From assembly GCA_016213575.1 (NCBI GenBank), contig JACRAB010000277.1, forward strand, positions 1 to 38,486: a DNA stretch of 38,486 nucleotides, in the 5' to 3' direction. The notes beneath the pieces are model-generated. The model was not told the origin of the DNA and did no database searches. It was given only the letters and a program-made list of their open reading frames with translations. This DNA is from Actinomycetota bacterium (GTDB lineage: Bacteria; Actinomycetota; Actinomycetes; Actinomycetales; Kineosporiaceae). Below, piece after piece: positions 1-9,416 of this stretch; within the stretch, counting starts at the first letter, position 1; the number at the start of each line of letters is the position of its first letter. The position numbers and the translations under genes are program-made.

Positions 1-27
1 CCCGCCGCCCCCCCCCCCCCCCACGAC

Positions 28-1464
28 TCAGCCGACGTCGAAAGTGATCTGCTTCTGGTTGGTGAAGGACGTCGGCGACGCCACTCCGAGGATGCGACCG
101 ATGCCCGACTTCTTCATGCCGCCGAAGGGAGCCAGCAGCTCCCAGTGGTTCGTCGTCCCGTTGACGTGCATGGTGCCGCAGTCGATGCCCTCGGCGAGCT
201 TCCACGCCGTGGGGATGGACGAGGTGAACACCGCGCCCTGCAGGCCGTACGGGGTCTCGTTGGCGATCTCGACGGCCTCGTCGACGGACCGGAAGGTCAT
301 GATCGGCACGACGGGTCCGAAGGTCTCCTCCTGCGCGATGAGCATGTCGGAGGTGACGCCGGTGATGACCGTCGGCTCGTGGTACAGGCCCTCGAAGCCG
401 CCTCCGAACACGATCGTGGCACCCTTCGCGACGGCGTCGTCGAGGTGCTGGCGGGTCTTGTCGAAGCTGCCCGCGAAGCACATCGGCCCCATCGTGGTGC
501 CGGGGTGCAGCGGGTCGCCCCCGACGACCTGCTTGCTCAAGTCCACCACGCGCGCGACGAAGTCGTCGAGCACGGCCTCGTGCACCAGGACCCGCTCGCT
601 GGCGGTGCAGACCTGGCCGCTGACGTAGTACGCGGAGTAGGTCGTCGCCGAGGCGGCCGCGTCGAGGTCGGCGTCGTCCATGACGACCACGGGCCCGTTG
701 CCGCCGAGCTCCAGCAGGAGCTTCTTGACGCCGGCGCCGCGCGCGATGGCCTCGCCGGTGGCGGTGCTGCCGACGAAGCCGAACATGTCGACGAGCGGGC
801 TGCTCACCAGGTGCGCACCGATGTCGCCGCGCCCGTGGAGCACGTTGATGACGCCCGGCGGGAGCGCCTCGGCGAGGCACTCGGCGAGCAGGTGGCCCGA
901 GCCCGGCGCGACCTCGCTCGGCTTCCAGACGACGGTGTTGCCGGTCGCCAGGGCGGGACCGAGGAGCTCGCACGGGATCGCGACCGGGAAGTTCCACGGC
1001 GTGGACAGCCCGACGACCCCGACCGGCACGTTCTGCACCAGCACCCGCTTGGGGTTGTCCGTCTCGGAGGACGTGCCCTGGACGGTCTGGCCCAGCAGGC
1101 GCAGGGCGTCGTCGGCGCCCATCTTCAGGTCGTGGACGGCGTAGTCGACATCCTCGTAGGACTCGGCGAGCGTCTTGCCCATCTCGCGGGTGATCAGGCG
1201 TGCCACCTCGTCCCGGCGCGCGTGCATAAGGTCTCCGGCCTTGTGGACGGCGTGGTTCCGGGCCAGCGGCGAGGCCGCCCCCCAGGCCCGCCGGGCCCGC
1301 GCCGCGGCGTCGATCGCGGCGTCGGCCTGCTCGATCGTGACCGCGGCGGCCGACGACACGAGCTCGTCGTTGTACGGGTTGCGGCGCGTGATGTCGGCTC
1401 CGGCGCCGTCGACCCACTGGCCGTCGATGAGCGCGCGTCCTCTGATCTGCTGGTCCTCGGGCAT
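28..1464 (-). CDS. NAD(P)-dependent aldehyde dehydrogenase family protein
   Basis: Full-length 478 aa ORF with ALDH motifs: PWNFPVAIP, LELGGNGPVVV, catalytic Cys in SGQVCTASERVLV, EETFGPVVP, PFGGMKKSGIGR. Confidence 0.95.
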   Translation of the reverse strand: MPEDQQIRGRALIDGQWVDGAGADITRRNPYNDELVSSAAAVTIEQADAAIDAAARARRAWGAASPLARNHAVHKAGDLMHARRDEVARLITREMGKTLAESYEDVDYAVHDLKMGADDALRLLGQTVQGTSSETDNPKRVLVQNVPVGVVGLSTPWNFPVAIPCELLGPALATGNTVVWKPSEVAPGSGHLLAECLAEALPPGVINVLHGRGDIGAHLVSSPLVDMFGFVGSTATGEAIARGAGVKKLLLELGGNGPVVVMDDADLDAAASATTYSAYYVSGQVCTASERVLVHEAVLDDFVARVVDLSKQVVGGDPLHPGTTMGPMCFAGSFDKTRQHLDDAVAKGATIVFGGGFEGLYHEPTVITGVTSDMLIAQEETFGPVVPIMTFRSVDEAVEIANETPYGLQGAVFTSSIPTAWKLAEGIDCGTMHVNGTTNHWELLAPFGGMKKSGIGRILGVASPTSFTNQKQITFDVG

Positions 1465-1590
1465 CTCGCCTGCTCCTGTTCTGTCCTGACATCTGTGCGT
1501 GCGCGTACGGGTTCGAGTGGGTTCGAGTGGTGGGGTGGAGACCGGTCCGGTCCCGGGCCCTGCCGGCCCGGGACGTCGCCGGGCGACGGC

Positions 1591-2343
1591 CTACACGATG
1601 GTCCAGCCGCCGTCGACGACCAGGGTGTGCCCCGTCATGTAGCTCGAGGCGTCGCTGGCGAGGAACAGCAGCGGGCCGTCGAGCTCGTGGGGATGACCGC
1701 CGCGCTTCATGGGCAGGCGGCGGAAGTAGCGTGCGTGCTCGGGCTCGAACAGGGAGGCGGTCATCTCCGAGGGGAAGTAGCCGGGCGCCAGGGCGTTGAC
1801 CCGCACACCGCGGGCCGACCACTGCGCCGCCAGCTCGCGGGTCAGGCTCGACACCGCGCCCTTGCTCGCGACGTACCCCGCCTCGGGGATCGCGCCGCTG
1901 GCCACCAACGCATTGATGGAGGAGATGTTCACGATCGAGCCGGAGCCCCGCTCCAGCATCGACCGCCCCACCAGCCGGCAGCAGCGGAACAGACCGGTCA
2001 CGTTCACCTCGAGCACGCGGGCGAAGGCGGCGCCGTCCTCGTCCTCGGCCGCCTCCACGTGGGTCGTACCGGCGTTGTTGACCAGGATGTCCAGCGATCC
2101 GCCCCACCGGTACGCCTGCTCCACCGCCGCCGCGACGTCATCCTCGTCGGTCACGTCACCGACGACCGGCAGGATCGCATCCGGGTACGCGCTCTCGAGC
2201 TCCTTGAGCCGGTCCGCACGGCGGGCGAGGACGACGACCTTCGCGCCGCGGCCCGCCAGCGTCGCGGCGAACCGCCTCCCCAGCCCGGACGAGGCGCCGG
2301 TGACGACGGCCACCTTGCCGACGACCGAGAACAGCTCAGACAC
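1591..2343 (-). CDS. SDR family NAD(P)-dependent oxidoreductase
   Basis: TGASSGLG cofactor motif, NNAG, YVASKGAV (YxxxK), C-terminal DGGWT. Confidence 0.94.
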   Translation of the reverse strand: MSELFSVVGKVAVVTGASSGLGRRFAATLAGRGAKVVVLARRADRLKELESAYPDAILPVVGDVTDEDDVAAAVEQAYRWGGSLDILVNNAGTTHVEAAEDEDGAAFARVLEVNVTGLFRCCRLVGRSMLERGSGSIVNISSINALVASGAIPEAGYVASKGAVSSLTRELAAQWSARGVRVNALAPGYFPSEMTASLFEPEHARYFRRLPMKRGGHPHELDGPLLFLASDASSYMTGHTLVVDGGWTIV

Positions 2344-2385
2344 AGCGACCTCGACTCCCTGGTGGTACCGACCGGCACTGACTTA

Positions 2386-2402
2386 TCGAATGTTCATTAA
2401 AG
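2386..2402. promoter_or_regulatory. Putative TetR-type operator (TCGAATGTTCATTAAAG) upstream of the SDR at 1591-2343
   Basis: Matches sites at 12839 and 15701: [CT]GAA[CT]GTTCAT[AT]AA; ~45 bp upstream of the SDR start. Confidence 0.55.
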
Positions 2403-2460
2403 ACTAGGGCGAGTGGATCGAAGCGTCTAGACCCCTCGTCGGGAGTGGCGCCTCGCCAGG

Positions 2461-3186
2461 TCAGGACGGGCGGCGGGTCCGGGTCCGGGCGGTGCCCTGG
2501 GCGCCCTGGGCGACGTGGGCCACGGGGGCGGCGGGGGCGGCGGGGGCGGCGGGGGCGCCGGCCTGGGCCATCGCAAGGGCCAGCCGTTCGTACCTGTTGG
2601 CCACCGCCTCCACCGACAGAGGGCCGTCGGGGTTGAACCAGGTGTGCACGTACTCGCACATCGTGATGATGGCGAAGGCGGTCGTGGTCACGTCCGCGAC
2701 CTGGAAGTGGCCCGTGTCGCCGCCGCTGCGAAGGATCTCCCGGACGTCGTCGAGGTACTCCCGCTCCATCGACCGGATCTCGCGGGCGCGGTCCTCCGGA
2801 AGGTGCTGCGAGAGCGCGCCCATGGTGAAGGCGAAGGCGCGCGCGACATCCGCCTGGTTGAGCTGCCAGGTCACATGGGCCCGCACCACCTGGCTGAGGT
2901 GGGTGACCGGGTCGTCAGCCGTCACGGACTTGCGCACGTACTCGAGGAAGTCGCGCATGGCCGTCTCGATGACGACGGCGTAGATCTCTTCCTTGGAGGG
3001 GAAATACCAGTAGAGCGCCGGCGCCGAGATGTCGAGCTCTTGCGCGATCATCTTCAGGCTCGTGCCGGCGTAGCCGTGCTGCAGGAACAGCTGCCCGGCC
3101 ATCTCCAGGACCCGCTCACGGGTGACCGAGTCGCCCGTGTCCACGGGCCGACCACGCCGTCGCGTCTTGCGCGCCACTTCTGCCAT
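2461..3186 (-). CDS. TetR/AcrR family transcriptional regulator with Ala/Pro-rich C-terminal tail
   Basis: N-terminal HTH (TSLKMIAQELDISAPALYWYFPSKEEIYAVV); C-terminal FAIITMCEYVHTWFNPDGP. Confidence 0.93.
   Translation of the reverse strand: MAEVARKTRRRGRPVDTGDSVTRERVLEMAGQLFLQHGYAGTSLKMIAQELDISAPALYWYFPSKEEIYAVVIETAMRDFLEYVRKSVTADDPVTHLSQVVRAHVTWQLNQADVARAFAFTMGALSQHLPEDRAREIRSMEREYLDDVREILRSGGDTGHFQVADVTTTAFAIITMCEYVHTWFNPDGPLSVEAVANRYERLALAMAQAGAPAAPAAPAAPVAHVAQGAQGTARTRTRRPS
2524..2558. repeat. GGGGGCGGC tandem low-complexity repeat
   Basis: Three to four direct copies of GGGGGCGGC; encodes APAAPAAPAAP in the TetR tail on the minus strand. Confidence 0.85.
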
Positions 3187-3281
3187 CGTCGCCGCTCCTG
3201 GACGTCAGGGGTCACAACAGTTTCCCGCGTTGGCCCGCAACGCGCTCGCCCCTACCGGGGTGGCCGTTCATGTGAGCATAC

Positions 3282-3295
3282 TGAATGTCCATTCA
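3282..3295. promoter_or_regulatory. Putative operator, inverted repeat TGAATG-TC-CATTCA, between divergent TetR and saccharopine-DH-like genes
   Basis: Exact inverted repeat read in sequence; ~18 bp upstream of the GTG start at 3313. Confidence 0.6.
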
Positions 3296-3312
3296 TTTAA
3301 CTAGGAGGTCGC

Positions 3313-4470
3313 GTGGCCAAGGTCGTGGTGGTCGGTGGTGCCGGCGAGGTCGGCCAGTGGGTCGTCCGGGATCTCGCGTCGAGAGCGTCCATCACCGAGG
3401 TGGTGGTGGCCGATGTGGCACGCGACAAGGGACTGGCACTGGCCGGGGAGCTGGGCGCCGGCGTCCGGTTCCTCGACGTCTCCGAGGACCGCAGCCGGGT
3501 GGTCGCCGAGCTGGCCTCGGCCAGCCTGATGATGAACTGCACAAGTCACGTCTTCTTCGACGATATCTTCCCGTTGGCGTTGGAGGCGCGGGTCAACTAT
3601 GCCGACCTGATCTCCGAGCCGACCAGCGAGCAGCGCAGGCAGACGCAGGAGGCAGGGATCCTCGCGGTGTCGGGGCTGGGGATCAGCCCCGGGGTGACGC
3701 AGGTCCTGGTGCGGCAGGCCGTCGAGGACCTCGACCAGGTCGACGAGGTACACGTCTCGGGGGTGTCGTGGCGCACGATCGCTCCGTCCCTGGGAGGCCT
3801 GGAGACGGTGCTGTGGGAGCTGGCCGAGACGACACCGACCCGGCAGTTCTTCCAGGGCGGGAAGTACCGCCGGGCGGGCGGCCTGGAGGGCAGCCGATGG
3901 GTGGACTTCCTCGAGCCGGTGGGCCGTCATCGCGTCTACTACGTGCCGCACCCCGAGACGACGTCCCTGGTGCGCAGCTTCCCGCAGCTGTCGTACTGCG
4001 CGACGCGGGTCAGCTGGCGGGACGAGATCATGGACGACGTGCGCGTGCTCAACAAGTACGGCCTCCTCGACGACGCCCTGGTCAAGGGCGCTGACGGGCT
4101 CACCATCCGGGAGGCGGTCCGGGACCGGATCTGGGAGGTCAAGGGCGGGGAGCGGGACGACTGCGGCTGGGCCCTCATGTGCACCGTGGAGATCGTGGGG
4201 GTGCACGACGGGCGGCCGCATGTGCGGACCTACCAGACGGGTCACCCGGCGTGGGGTCATGACGTCACGGGACGGGTGACCGGGGTCAGCGCGGCCGTGG
4301 GGGCCGAGCTGCTGGCGCTGGCGCCGCCGGTCGCGACCGGCTGGGTGGATCCCGAGCTCGCCTTCGCGCCCGGTCCCTTCCTGGCCGCACTGGCCGAGCG
4401 GGGCACGATTCCCATCGTGCAGAACGACCAGGCTCTCGATGGGCGCGCCCTCGCCCGGGACCACGCATGA
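3313..4470 (+). CDS. Saccharopine dehydrogenase-like (NAD(P)-binding Rossmann) family protein
   Basis: GTG start preceded by AGGAGG; N-terminal VVVVGGAGEVGQWVVRDLA, SGLGISPGVTQVLVRQAVE; architecture of saccharopine dehydrogenase/carboxynorspermidine synthase family. Confidence 0.8.
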   Translation: MAKVVVVGGAGEVGQWVVRDLASRASITEVVVADVARDKGLALAGELGAGVRFLDVSEDRSRVVAELASASLMMNCTSHVFFDDIFPLALEARVNYADLISEPTSEQRRQTQEAGILAVSGLGISPGVTQVLVRQAVEDLDQVDEVHVSGVSWRTIAPSLGGLETVLWELAETTPTRQFFQGGKYRRAGGLEGSRWVDFLEPVGRHRVYYVPHPETTSLVRSFPQLSYCATRVSWRDEIMDDVRVLNKYGLLDDALVKGADGLTIREAVRDRIWEVKGGERDDCGWALMCTVEIVGVHDGRPHVRTYQTGHPAWGHDVTGRVTGVSAAVGAELLALAPPVATGWVDPELAFAPGPFLAALAERGTIPIVQNDQALDGRALARDHA

Positions 4471-4611
4471 GCACGGCTGCCGCGCCGGAGCGGGGCGGGG
4501 GGCCGCGGCGACACGGTGTGAGCCAGGTGGCCGGGCGCGACAAGCGCTCGGCCCCTCCCGACGGGACCTTGACACCTCTCGGCCCCCCTCTTATCTTCGT
4601 CACTAAATTAT

Positions 4612-4627
4612 CGCTCATTAATGAGCG
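4612..4627. promoter_or_regulatory. Perfect 16-bp palindrome CGCTCATTAATGAGCG, putative operator
   Basis: Perfect dyad, followed by a TGAGCGTTCA half-site similar to the other operators; upstream of the TMADH-like gene. Confidence 0.6.
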
Positions 4628-4789
4628 TTCACAGGGGTTCGGGTGCGACGAGTCAGGGTCGGAGCCGGCACGCACGCCGGTGGCTCTGGGGGCTCCGCGC
4701 GACCCGGGCACCTGACATAGCTGGCGTTCGACGCGGCCGAGGAGCCGCCCCGCAGCGCGCTCCACCGAGCCGCCCTCCCAAGGAGTGAC

Positions 4790-6928
4790 ATGCCCAGCAA
4801 TCCCAGGCACGACGTCCTCTTCGAGCCGATCAGCATCGGGCCGAAGGTCGCGCGCAACCGGTTCTGGCAGCCGCCGCAGTGCAACGGTGCCGGCACCGAG
4901 AGCCCCGGCTTCAACGCCCAGCACCGGGGGATGAAGGCCGAGGGCGGCTTCGGCGTCGTCTTCACCGAGCTCATCGACATCGCGCCGGAGTGCGCCTGCG
5001 ACCCCTACGTGCTGCCGGACCTGTGGGACGACGACGACGTCCTCAACCTACGTCTGGCCACGGACGCCATCCACGCCGGTGGCGCGCTGGCCGGGGCGGA
5101 GCTCGGGTACTACAAGGTCACCGGCGGCAACCCGATGTCGCGCAAGGCCGCGTTCGGGGTCACCCAGACCAACAGCGACTGGGTCACCGTCCAGCACGGG
5201 GCCTCGCACAAGCAGTTCGAGGCGGAGGACGTCGACGAGATCGTCCGGATCCACGCCGACGCCGTCCGTAGGTCCATCGCCGCCGGTTACGACCTGGTGT
5301 CGCTGCAGATGGCGCACGCGGCGACGATCGCCATCCGTTCCCTCATGCGCTACTACAACAAGCGGACCGACGAGTACGGCGGGTCGTTCGAGAACCGCAT
5401 CCGCCTCACCCGCCAGATCCTCACGGGGATGCGGGAGGCCGCGGACGGCAAGGTTGCCCTCGGCTGCCGGTTCCACGTCAACACCCTCGACTTCCCCTTC
5501 GGCCTCGGGCCGGACGGGATCACCCGCGAGGAGGGGTACGCGACCCTCGAGGCACTCGACGACCTCGTCGACTTCTGGGACCTCACCGTGGGCGGCGGCG
5601 CGTGGGGCGAGGACGCCGGCTCGTCGCGCACGCACCGCGAGAACCACCAGGCGGAGTACATCAGGGGAGTCAAGGACCACACGACCAAGCCCGTCGCCAA
5701 CGTCGGCCGCTTCACCAACCCCGACACGATGGTGGACGCGATCCGCTCCAACCAGTGCGACTTCATCGCCATGGCACGGCCGTCGATCTCCGACCCGTTC
5801 CTGCCGAAGAAGATCGACGAGGGGCGCCTCGAGGACATCCGCGAGTGCATCGGCTGCAACATCTGCGCCTCGACCTGGGAGCGCGGGGTCAGGATCGTCT
5901 GCACCCAGAACGCCACCGCCGGCGAGGAGTTCCGCCGCGGCTGGCACCCGGAGCTGTTCACCCGTGCAACGAACAGCGAGCAGAGCGTCCTGGTCGTGGG
6001 GGCGGGGCCGGCCGGGATGGAGTGCGCCCGCGTCCTCGGCGAGCGCGGCATGGCCAACGTGCACCTCGTCGACGCCGGCGACGACCTCGGCGGCTCCCTG
6101 CGCTGGATCTCCAAGCTGCCGGGCCGCGGCGAGTGGGGCCGGGTCATCGACTACCGCAAGATCCAGCTGGGCAAGCTCAAGAACGTCCAGGTCATCCTCA
6201 AGACGACGATGACCGCCCAGGACGTCCTCGAGTACGGCGCCGACCTGGTCGTCATCGCGACCGGCTCGAGCTGGGACGCCGAGGGCGTGAGCTGGTACAG
6301 CCAGAGCCCCCTGCCGCTCACGGACGAGGCGCGCGCTCGCGTGCTCACGCCGGAGGACATCATGGTCAAGGAGGTGACTCCCGGCCAGCGGGTCGTGCTC
6401 TTCGACGCGGACAACTACTACATGGGTCACGGTCTCGCCGAGAAGCTCGCGAAGGCCGGGCACTCGGTGACCATGGTGACCGAGTCCGACACCATCGCCT
6501 CGTTCACGGCCTTCACGCTGGAGCACCCGCGTGTCCTGGCGGACCTGCGCAACGCGGGCGTGGAGATGATCGTCCGTGCGGAGGTCTCCGAGGTCGGCGA
6601 CGGTCGGATGACGCTGGCTCACGGGATCAACGGCGAGGAGCGGGTCCTCGACTTCGACAGCCTCGTCGTGGTCTCGCAGCGCTGGTCGAACAACGCGCTC
6701 TACCAGGAGCTGCGTCGGATGCCCGACGCGCTGGCGTCGAACGAGGTCAGCGGGCTGTACCTCATCGGCGACGCGGAGGCGCCGGCGCTCATCGCCGACG
6801 CCGTGTTCTCGGGCCACCGTCTCGCGCGGGAGATCGACTCGCCCAACCCGGCCGAGCCGCTGCCCTTCATCCGCGAGCGGCGCGTCGTGGGGCGCGGCGA
6901 CGAGGCGTACAAGCTGCCGGCCAGGTGA
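4790..6928 (+). CDS. Trimethylamine/dimethylamine dehydrogenase-like Fe-S flavoprotein (OYE-type TIM barrel plus ADP/FAD-binding domains)
   Basis: N-terminal HDVLFEPISIGPKVARNRFWQPPQC; CIGCNICASTWERGVRIVCTQNATAGEEFRRGWHPE 4Fe-4S motif; VLVVGAGPAGMECARVL; RBS AAGGAGTGAC. Confidence 0.93.
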   Translation: MPSNPRHDVLFEPISIGPKVARNRFWQPPQCNGAGTESPGFNAQHRGMKAEGGFGVVFTELIDIAPECACDPYVLPDLWDDDDVLNLRLATDAIHAGGALAGAELGYYKVTGGNPMSRKAAFGVTQTNSDWVTVQHGASHKQFEAEDVDEIVRIHADAVRRSIAAGYDLVSLQMAHAATIAIRSLMRYYNKRTDEYGGSFENRIRLTRQILTGMREAADGKVALGCRFHVNTLDFPFGLGPDGITREEGYATLEALDDLVDFWDLTVGGGAWGEDAGSSRTHRENHQAEYIRGVKDHTTKPVANVGRFTNPDTMVDAIRSNQCDFIAMARPSISDPFLPKKIDEGRLEDIRECIGCNICASTWERGVRIVCTQNATAGEEFRRGWHPELFTRATNSEQSVLVVGAGPAGMECARVLGERGMANVHLVDAGDDLGGSLRWISKLPGRGEWGRVIDYRKIQLGKLKNVQVILKTTMTAQDVLEYGADLVVIATGSSWDAEGVSWYSQSPLPLTDEARARVLTPEDIMVKEVTPGQRVVLFDADNYYMGHGLAEKLAKAGHSVTMVTESDTIASFTAFTLEHPRVLADLRNAGVEMIVRAEVSEVGDGRMTLAHGINGEERVLDFDSLVVVSQRWSNNALYQELRRMPDALASNEVSGLYLIGDAEAPALIADAVFSGHRLAREIDSPNPAEPLPFIRERRVVGRGDEAYKLPAR

Positions 6929-6944
6929 CCTGACCTACCGCGCC

Positions 6945-6980
6945 GAAGGGCCCCGTTGCCGAGAGGCAGCGGGGCCCTTC
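6945..6980. terminator. Probable bidirectional intrinsic terminator hairpin between convergent genes
   Basis: GAAGGGCCCCGTTGCC-GAGA-GGCAGCGGGGCCCTTC: 16-bp stem with one mismatch/wobble, 4-nt loop, between convergent CDSs. Confidence 0.8.
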
Positions 6981-7043
6981 TCCTGCGTCTGACGGGCCGG
7001 CGGACGAGGCGACGAACGAGGCCGGCGCCGTCGGTGACGACGG

Positions 7044-7706
7044 TCAGACCGCGACGGCGATCTCGGCGACGTCGGCCGGCACCTCGATCGGTGCGCCGGA
7101 CGCGGCGAGGACGTCGTCCGTCGTGACGCCGGGGGCGACCTCGCGCAGGACGAAGCCGGACGGCGCGACGTCGAGGACCGCGAGGTCGGTGATGACCCGG
7201 TCGACGACGCCGCTGCCGGTGAGCGGCAGCGAGCACCGGTCGAGGACCTTGTGGGTGCCGTCCCTGGCGACGTGCTCCATGAGGACGACGACCCGCTTCG
7301 CGCCGTGGACGAGGTCCATCGCGCCGCCCATGCCCTTGACCATCTTCCCGGGGATCATCCAGTTCGCGATGTCGCCACCCGACGACACCTGCATCGCGCC
7401 GAGGATCGCGGCGTCGACCTTGCCGCCGCGGATCATCCCGAACGACGTCGCGGAGTCGAAGAACGACGCCCCGGGCCGCAGCGTGACGGTCTCCTTGCCG
7501 GCGTTGATGAGGTCCGGGTCCTCCTCGCCCTCGAACGGGTAGGCCCCGAAGCCGAGGATGCCGTTCTCGGACTGCAGGACGAGCTCGACCCCCTCGGGCA
7601 CGTAGTTCGGCACGAGGGTCGGCAGGCCGATGCCGAGGTTGACGTACGAGCCGTCGGACAGCTCCGCGGCGGCCCGGGCCGCCATCTGCTCACGGGTGAG
7701 CGCCAT
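7044..7706 (-). CDS. scoB: 3-oxoacid CoA-transferase subunit B (SCOT beta)
   Basis: [78 protein letters not shown]. Confidence 0.95.
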   Translation of the reverse strand: MALTREQMAARAAAELSDGSYVNLGIGLPTLVPNYVPEGVELVLQSENGILGFGAYPFEGEEDPDLINAGKETVTLRPGASFFDSATSFGMIRGGKVDAAILGAMQVSSGGDIANWMIPGKMVKGMGGAMDLVHGAKRVVVLMEHVARDGTHKVLDRCSLPLTGSGVVDRVITDLAVLDVAPSGFVLREVAPGVTTDDVLAASGAPIEVPADVAEIAVAV

Positions 7707-7707
7707 G

Positions 7708-8517
7708 TCAGGCCTCCTGGCCGGTCGCGGTGGGACGGGGACGCACGGTGCGCTTCTCGATCTTCTTGTCGGCGGCCTGTTCCGGGGTCAGCGGGACGAT
7801 CCGCTGCACGTAGATCCCCGGCAGGTGGACGGCGTCCGCGTCGAGCTCGCCGGGCTCGACGAGCTCCTCGACCTCGGCGATCGCGACCCGGGCGGCCATC
7901 GCGGTGAGCGGGTTGAAGTTGCGGGCGCTCTCGTGGAAGACGAGGTTGCCGTGCCGGTCGCCCTTCCAGGCCCGGACCAGCCCGAAGTCGGTGACGATCG
8001 CGTGCTCCAGCACGAAGGCCTTCTCGACCGTTCCACCAGCACCGTCCGCGTTGGCGAACGGGCGGGTCTCCTTCGCCGGCGACGCGACGAGCACGGACCC
8101 GTCGGCGGCGTACCGCCACGGCAGCCCGCCGTCGGCGACCTGGGTGCCGACGCCGGTCGCGGTGTAGAACGCCGGGATGCCCGAGCCGCCGGCGCGCAGC
8201 CGCTCGGCGAGGGTGCCCTGCGGGGTCAGCTCGACCTCGAGCTCGCCGTCGAGGTACTGCCGGGCGAACTCCTTGTTCTCCCCGACGTACGAGGCGACGA
8301 CGCGGCGGATCCGGCCGGCGCCGAGCAGGATGCCCAGCCCCGCGCCGTCCACGCCGCAGTTGTTCGAGACGACCTCGAGGTCCTTGGCGCCCTGCTCGTG
8401 GAGCGCCGCGATGAGGACCGACGGGATCCCGCAGAGGCCGAAGCCCCCCACCGCCAGCGACGACCCGTCGCCGATGTCGGCGACCGCTGCCGCCGCGTCC
8501 CGGACCAGCTTGTCCAT
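7708..8517 (-). CDS. scoA: 3-oxoacid CoA-transferase subunit A (SCOT alpha)
   Basis: [80 protein letters not shown]. Confidence 0.95.
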   Translation of the reverse strand: MDKLVRDAAAAVADIGDGSSLAVGGFGLCGIPSVLIAALHEQGAKDLEVVSNNCGVDGAGLGILLGAGRIRRVVASYVGENKEFARQYLDGELEVELTPQGTLAERLRAGGSGIPAFYTATGVGTQVADGGLPWRYAADGSVLVASPAKETRPFANADGAGGTVEKAFVLEHAIVTDFGLVRAWKGDRHGNLVFHESARNFNPLTAMAARVAIAEVEELVEPGELDADAVHLPGIYVQRIVPLTPEQAADKKIEKRTVRPRPTATGQEA

Positions 8518-8627
8518 GCTCGATCACGTCCTTCGATCTGGGTCGCGCCCTGGGCGGCCTGGGCGCCTCGGCGGACGGGATGGTGCTGCCGTCGAGGAAC
8601 CGGGCGCGTCTGCGGGTCCTGCTTGGG

Positions 8628-9416
8628 TCAGGCTGGTCGGTAGTAGCCGGCCGTCGCGCCTCCGTCGATGGCGTAGACCAGACCGTTGGTGTACGACGCC
8701 TCCTCGCTGAGCAGGTGGGCGACGGCGCGCGCGACCTCGTCCGGCATGGCGAAGCGTCCCAGGGGGACACTCGCCCGGTAGAAGTCCGCCTCGCCCTCCG
8801 GCGAGTCCTGGAAGATCCGTTGCGCCATGGGGGTCTCGACGAACGCCGGAGCGACGGCGTTGGACCGCACCCCGTGCGGGCCGAAGTCCAGGGCGAGGCA
8901 GCGCACGAGCCCGACGACCGCGTGCTTGGACGCCGTGTAGGCGGAGTACCCCTGGGCGCCGGTGGTCCCGGCGTCCGAGGCGACGGCGACGAACGCTCCA
9001 CGGGTGTCGATCAGCGACGCCATCGTGGCCTTGGCGACGTTGAAGACGCCGGTGGCGTTGACGTCGAGCGCCCGCTGCCACTCCTCGGGGGCGAGGTCGA
9101 GGACCGACCCGAGCACCTCGATCCCCGCGCAGGCCGCGACACCCGCGAGCCGGCCGTACATCGACTCGGCCCGCCCGACGACGTCACGCAGACCCTGCAG
9201 GTCCGTCACGTCACACGGGGTGGCGAGCACCTGGGCGCCGGCTGCGGCCAGGGTGGCCGCCGCCGCCTCGACGCCCGCGCTGTCACGGTCGACGAGTGTC
9301 ACGGCGCGGCCGTCGCGGGCGAGCCGGGTGGCCACGGCGAGACCGATGCCGGAGGCGGCGCCGGTGACGAGGGCCGGCCCGGGACCGGGGTCCGGGCTCG
9401 TGCCGTCCGTGCTCAT
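8628..9416 (-). CDS. SDR family oxidoreductase
   Basis: VTGAASGIGLAV, YSAYTASKHAVVGLVRCLALDFG, DGGATAGYY; start ATG overlaps the upstream stop (ATGA). Confidence 0.93.
   Translation of the reverse strand: MSTDGTSPDPGPGPALVTGAASGIGLAVATRLARDGRAVTLVDRDSAGVEAAAATLAAAGAQVLATPCDVTDLQGLRDVVGRAESMYGRLAGVAACAGIEVLGSVLDLAPEEWQRALDVNATGVFNVAKATMASLIDTRGAFVAVASDAGTTGAQGYSAYTASKHAVVGLVRCLALDFGPHGVRSNAVAPAFVETPMAQRIFQDSPEGEADFYRASVPLGRFAMPDEVARAVAHLLSEEASYTNGLVYAIDGGATAGYYRPA

Noticed and set aside
145-2400. 751 aa plus-strand ORF opposite ALDH and SDR
   Set aside because: High-GC shadow ORF: Arg/Gly/His-rich, no domain signature, covers two well-supported minus-strand genes. The same reasoning rejects 3301-4575 (-), 5048-6817 (-), 9506-10825 (+), 10447-11664 (+), 17172-18206 (+), 17785-19395 (+), 20835-22028 (+), 29780-31300 (-) and similar.
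2524-2558. GGGGGCGGC repeat as CRISPR or mobile-element repeat
   Set aside because: Short, in-frame, contiguous low-complexity repeat with no spacers and no cas genes.
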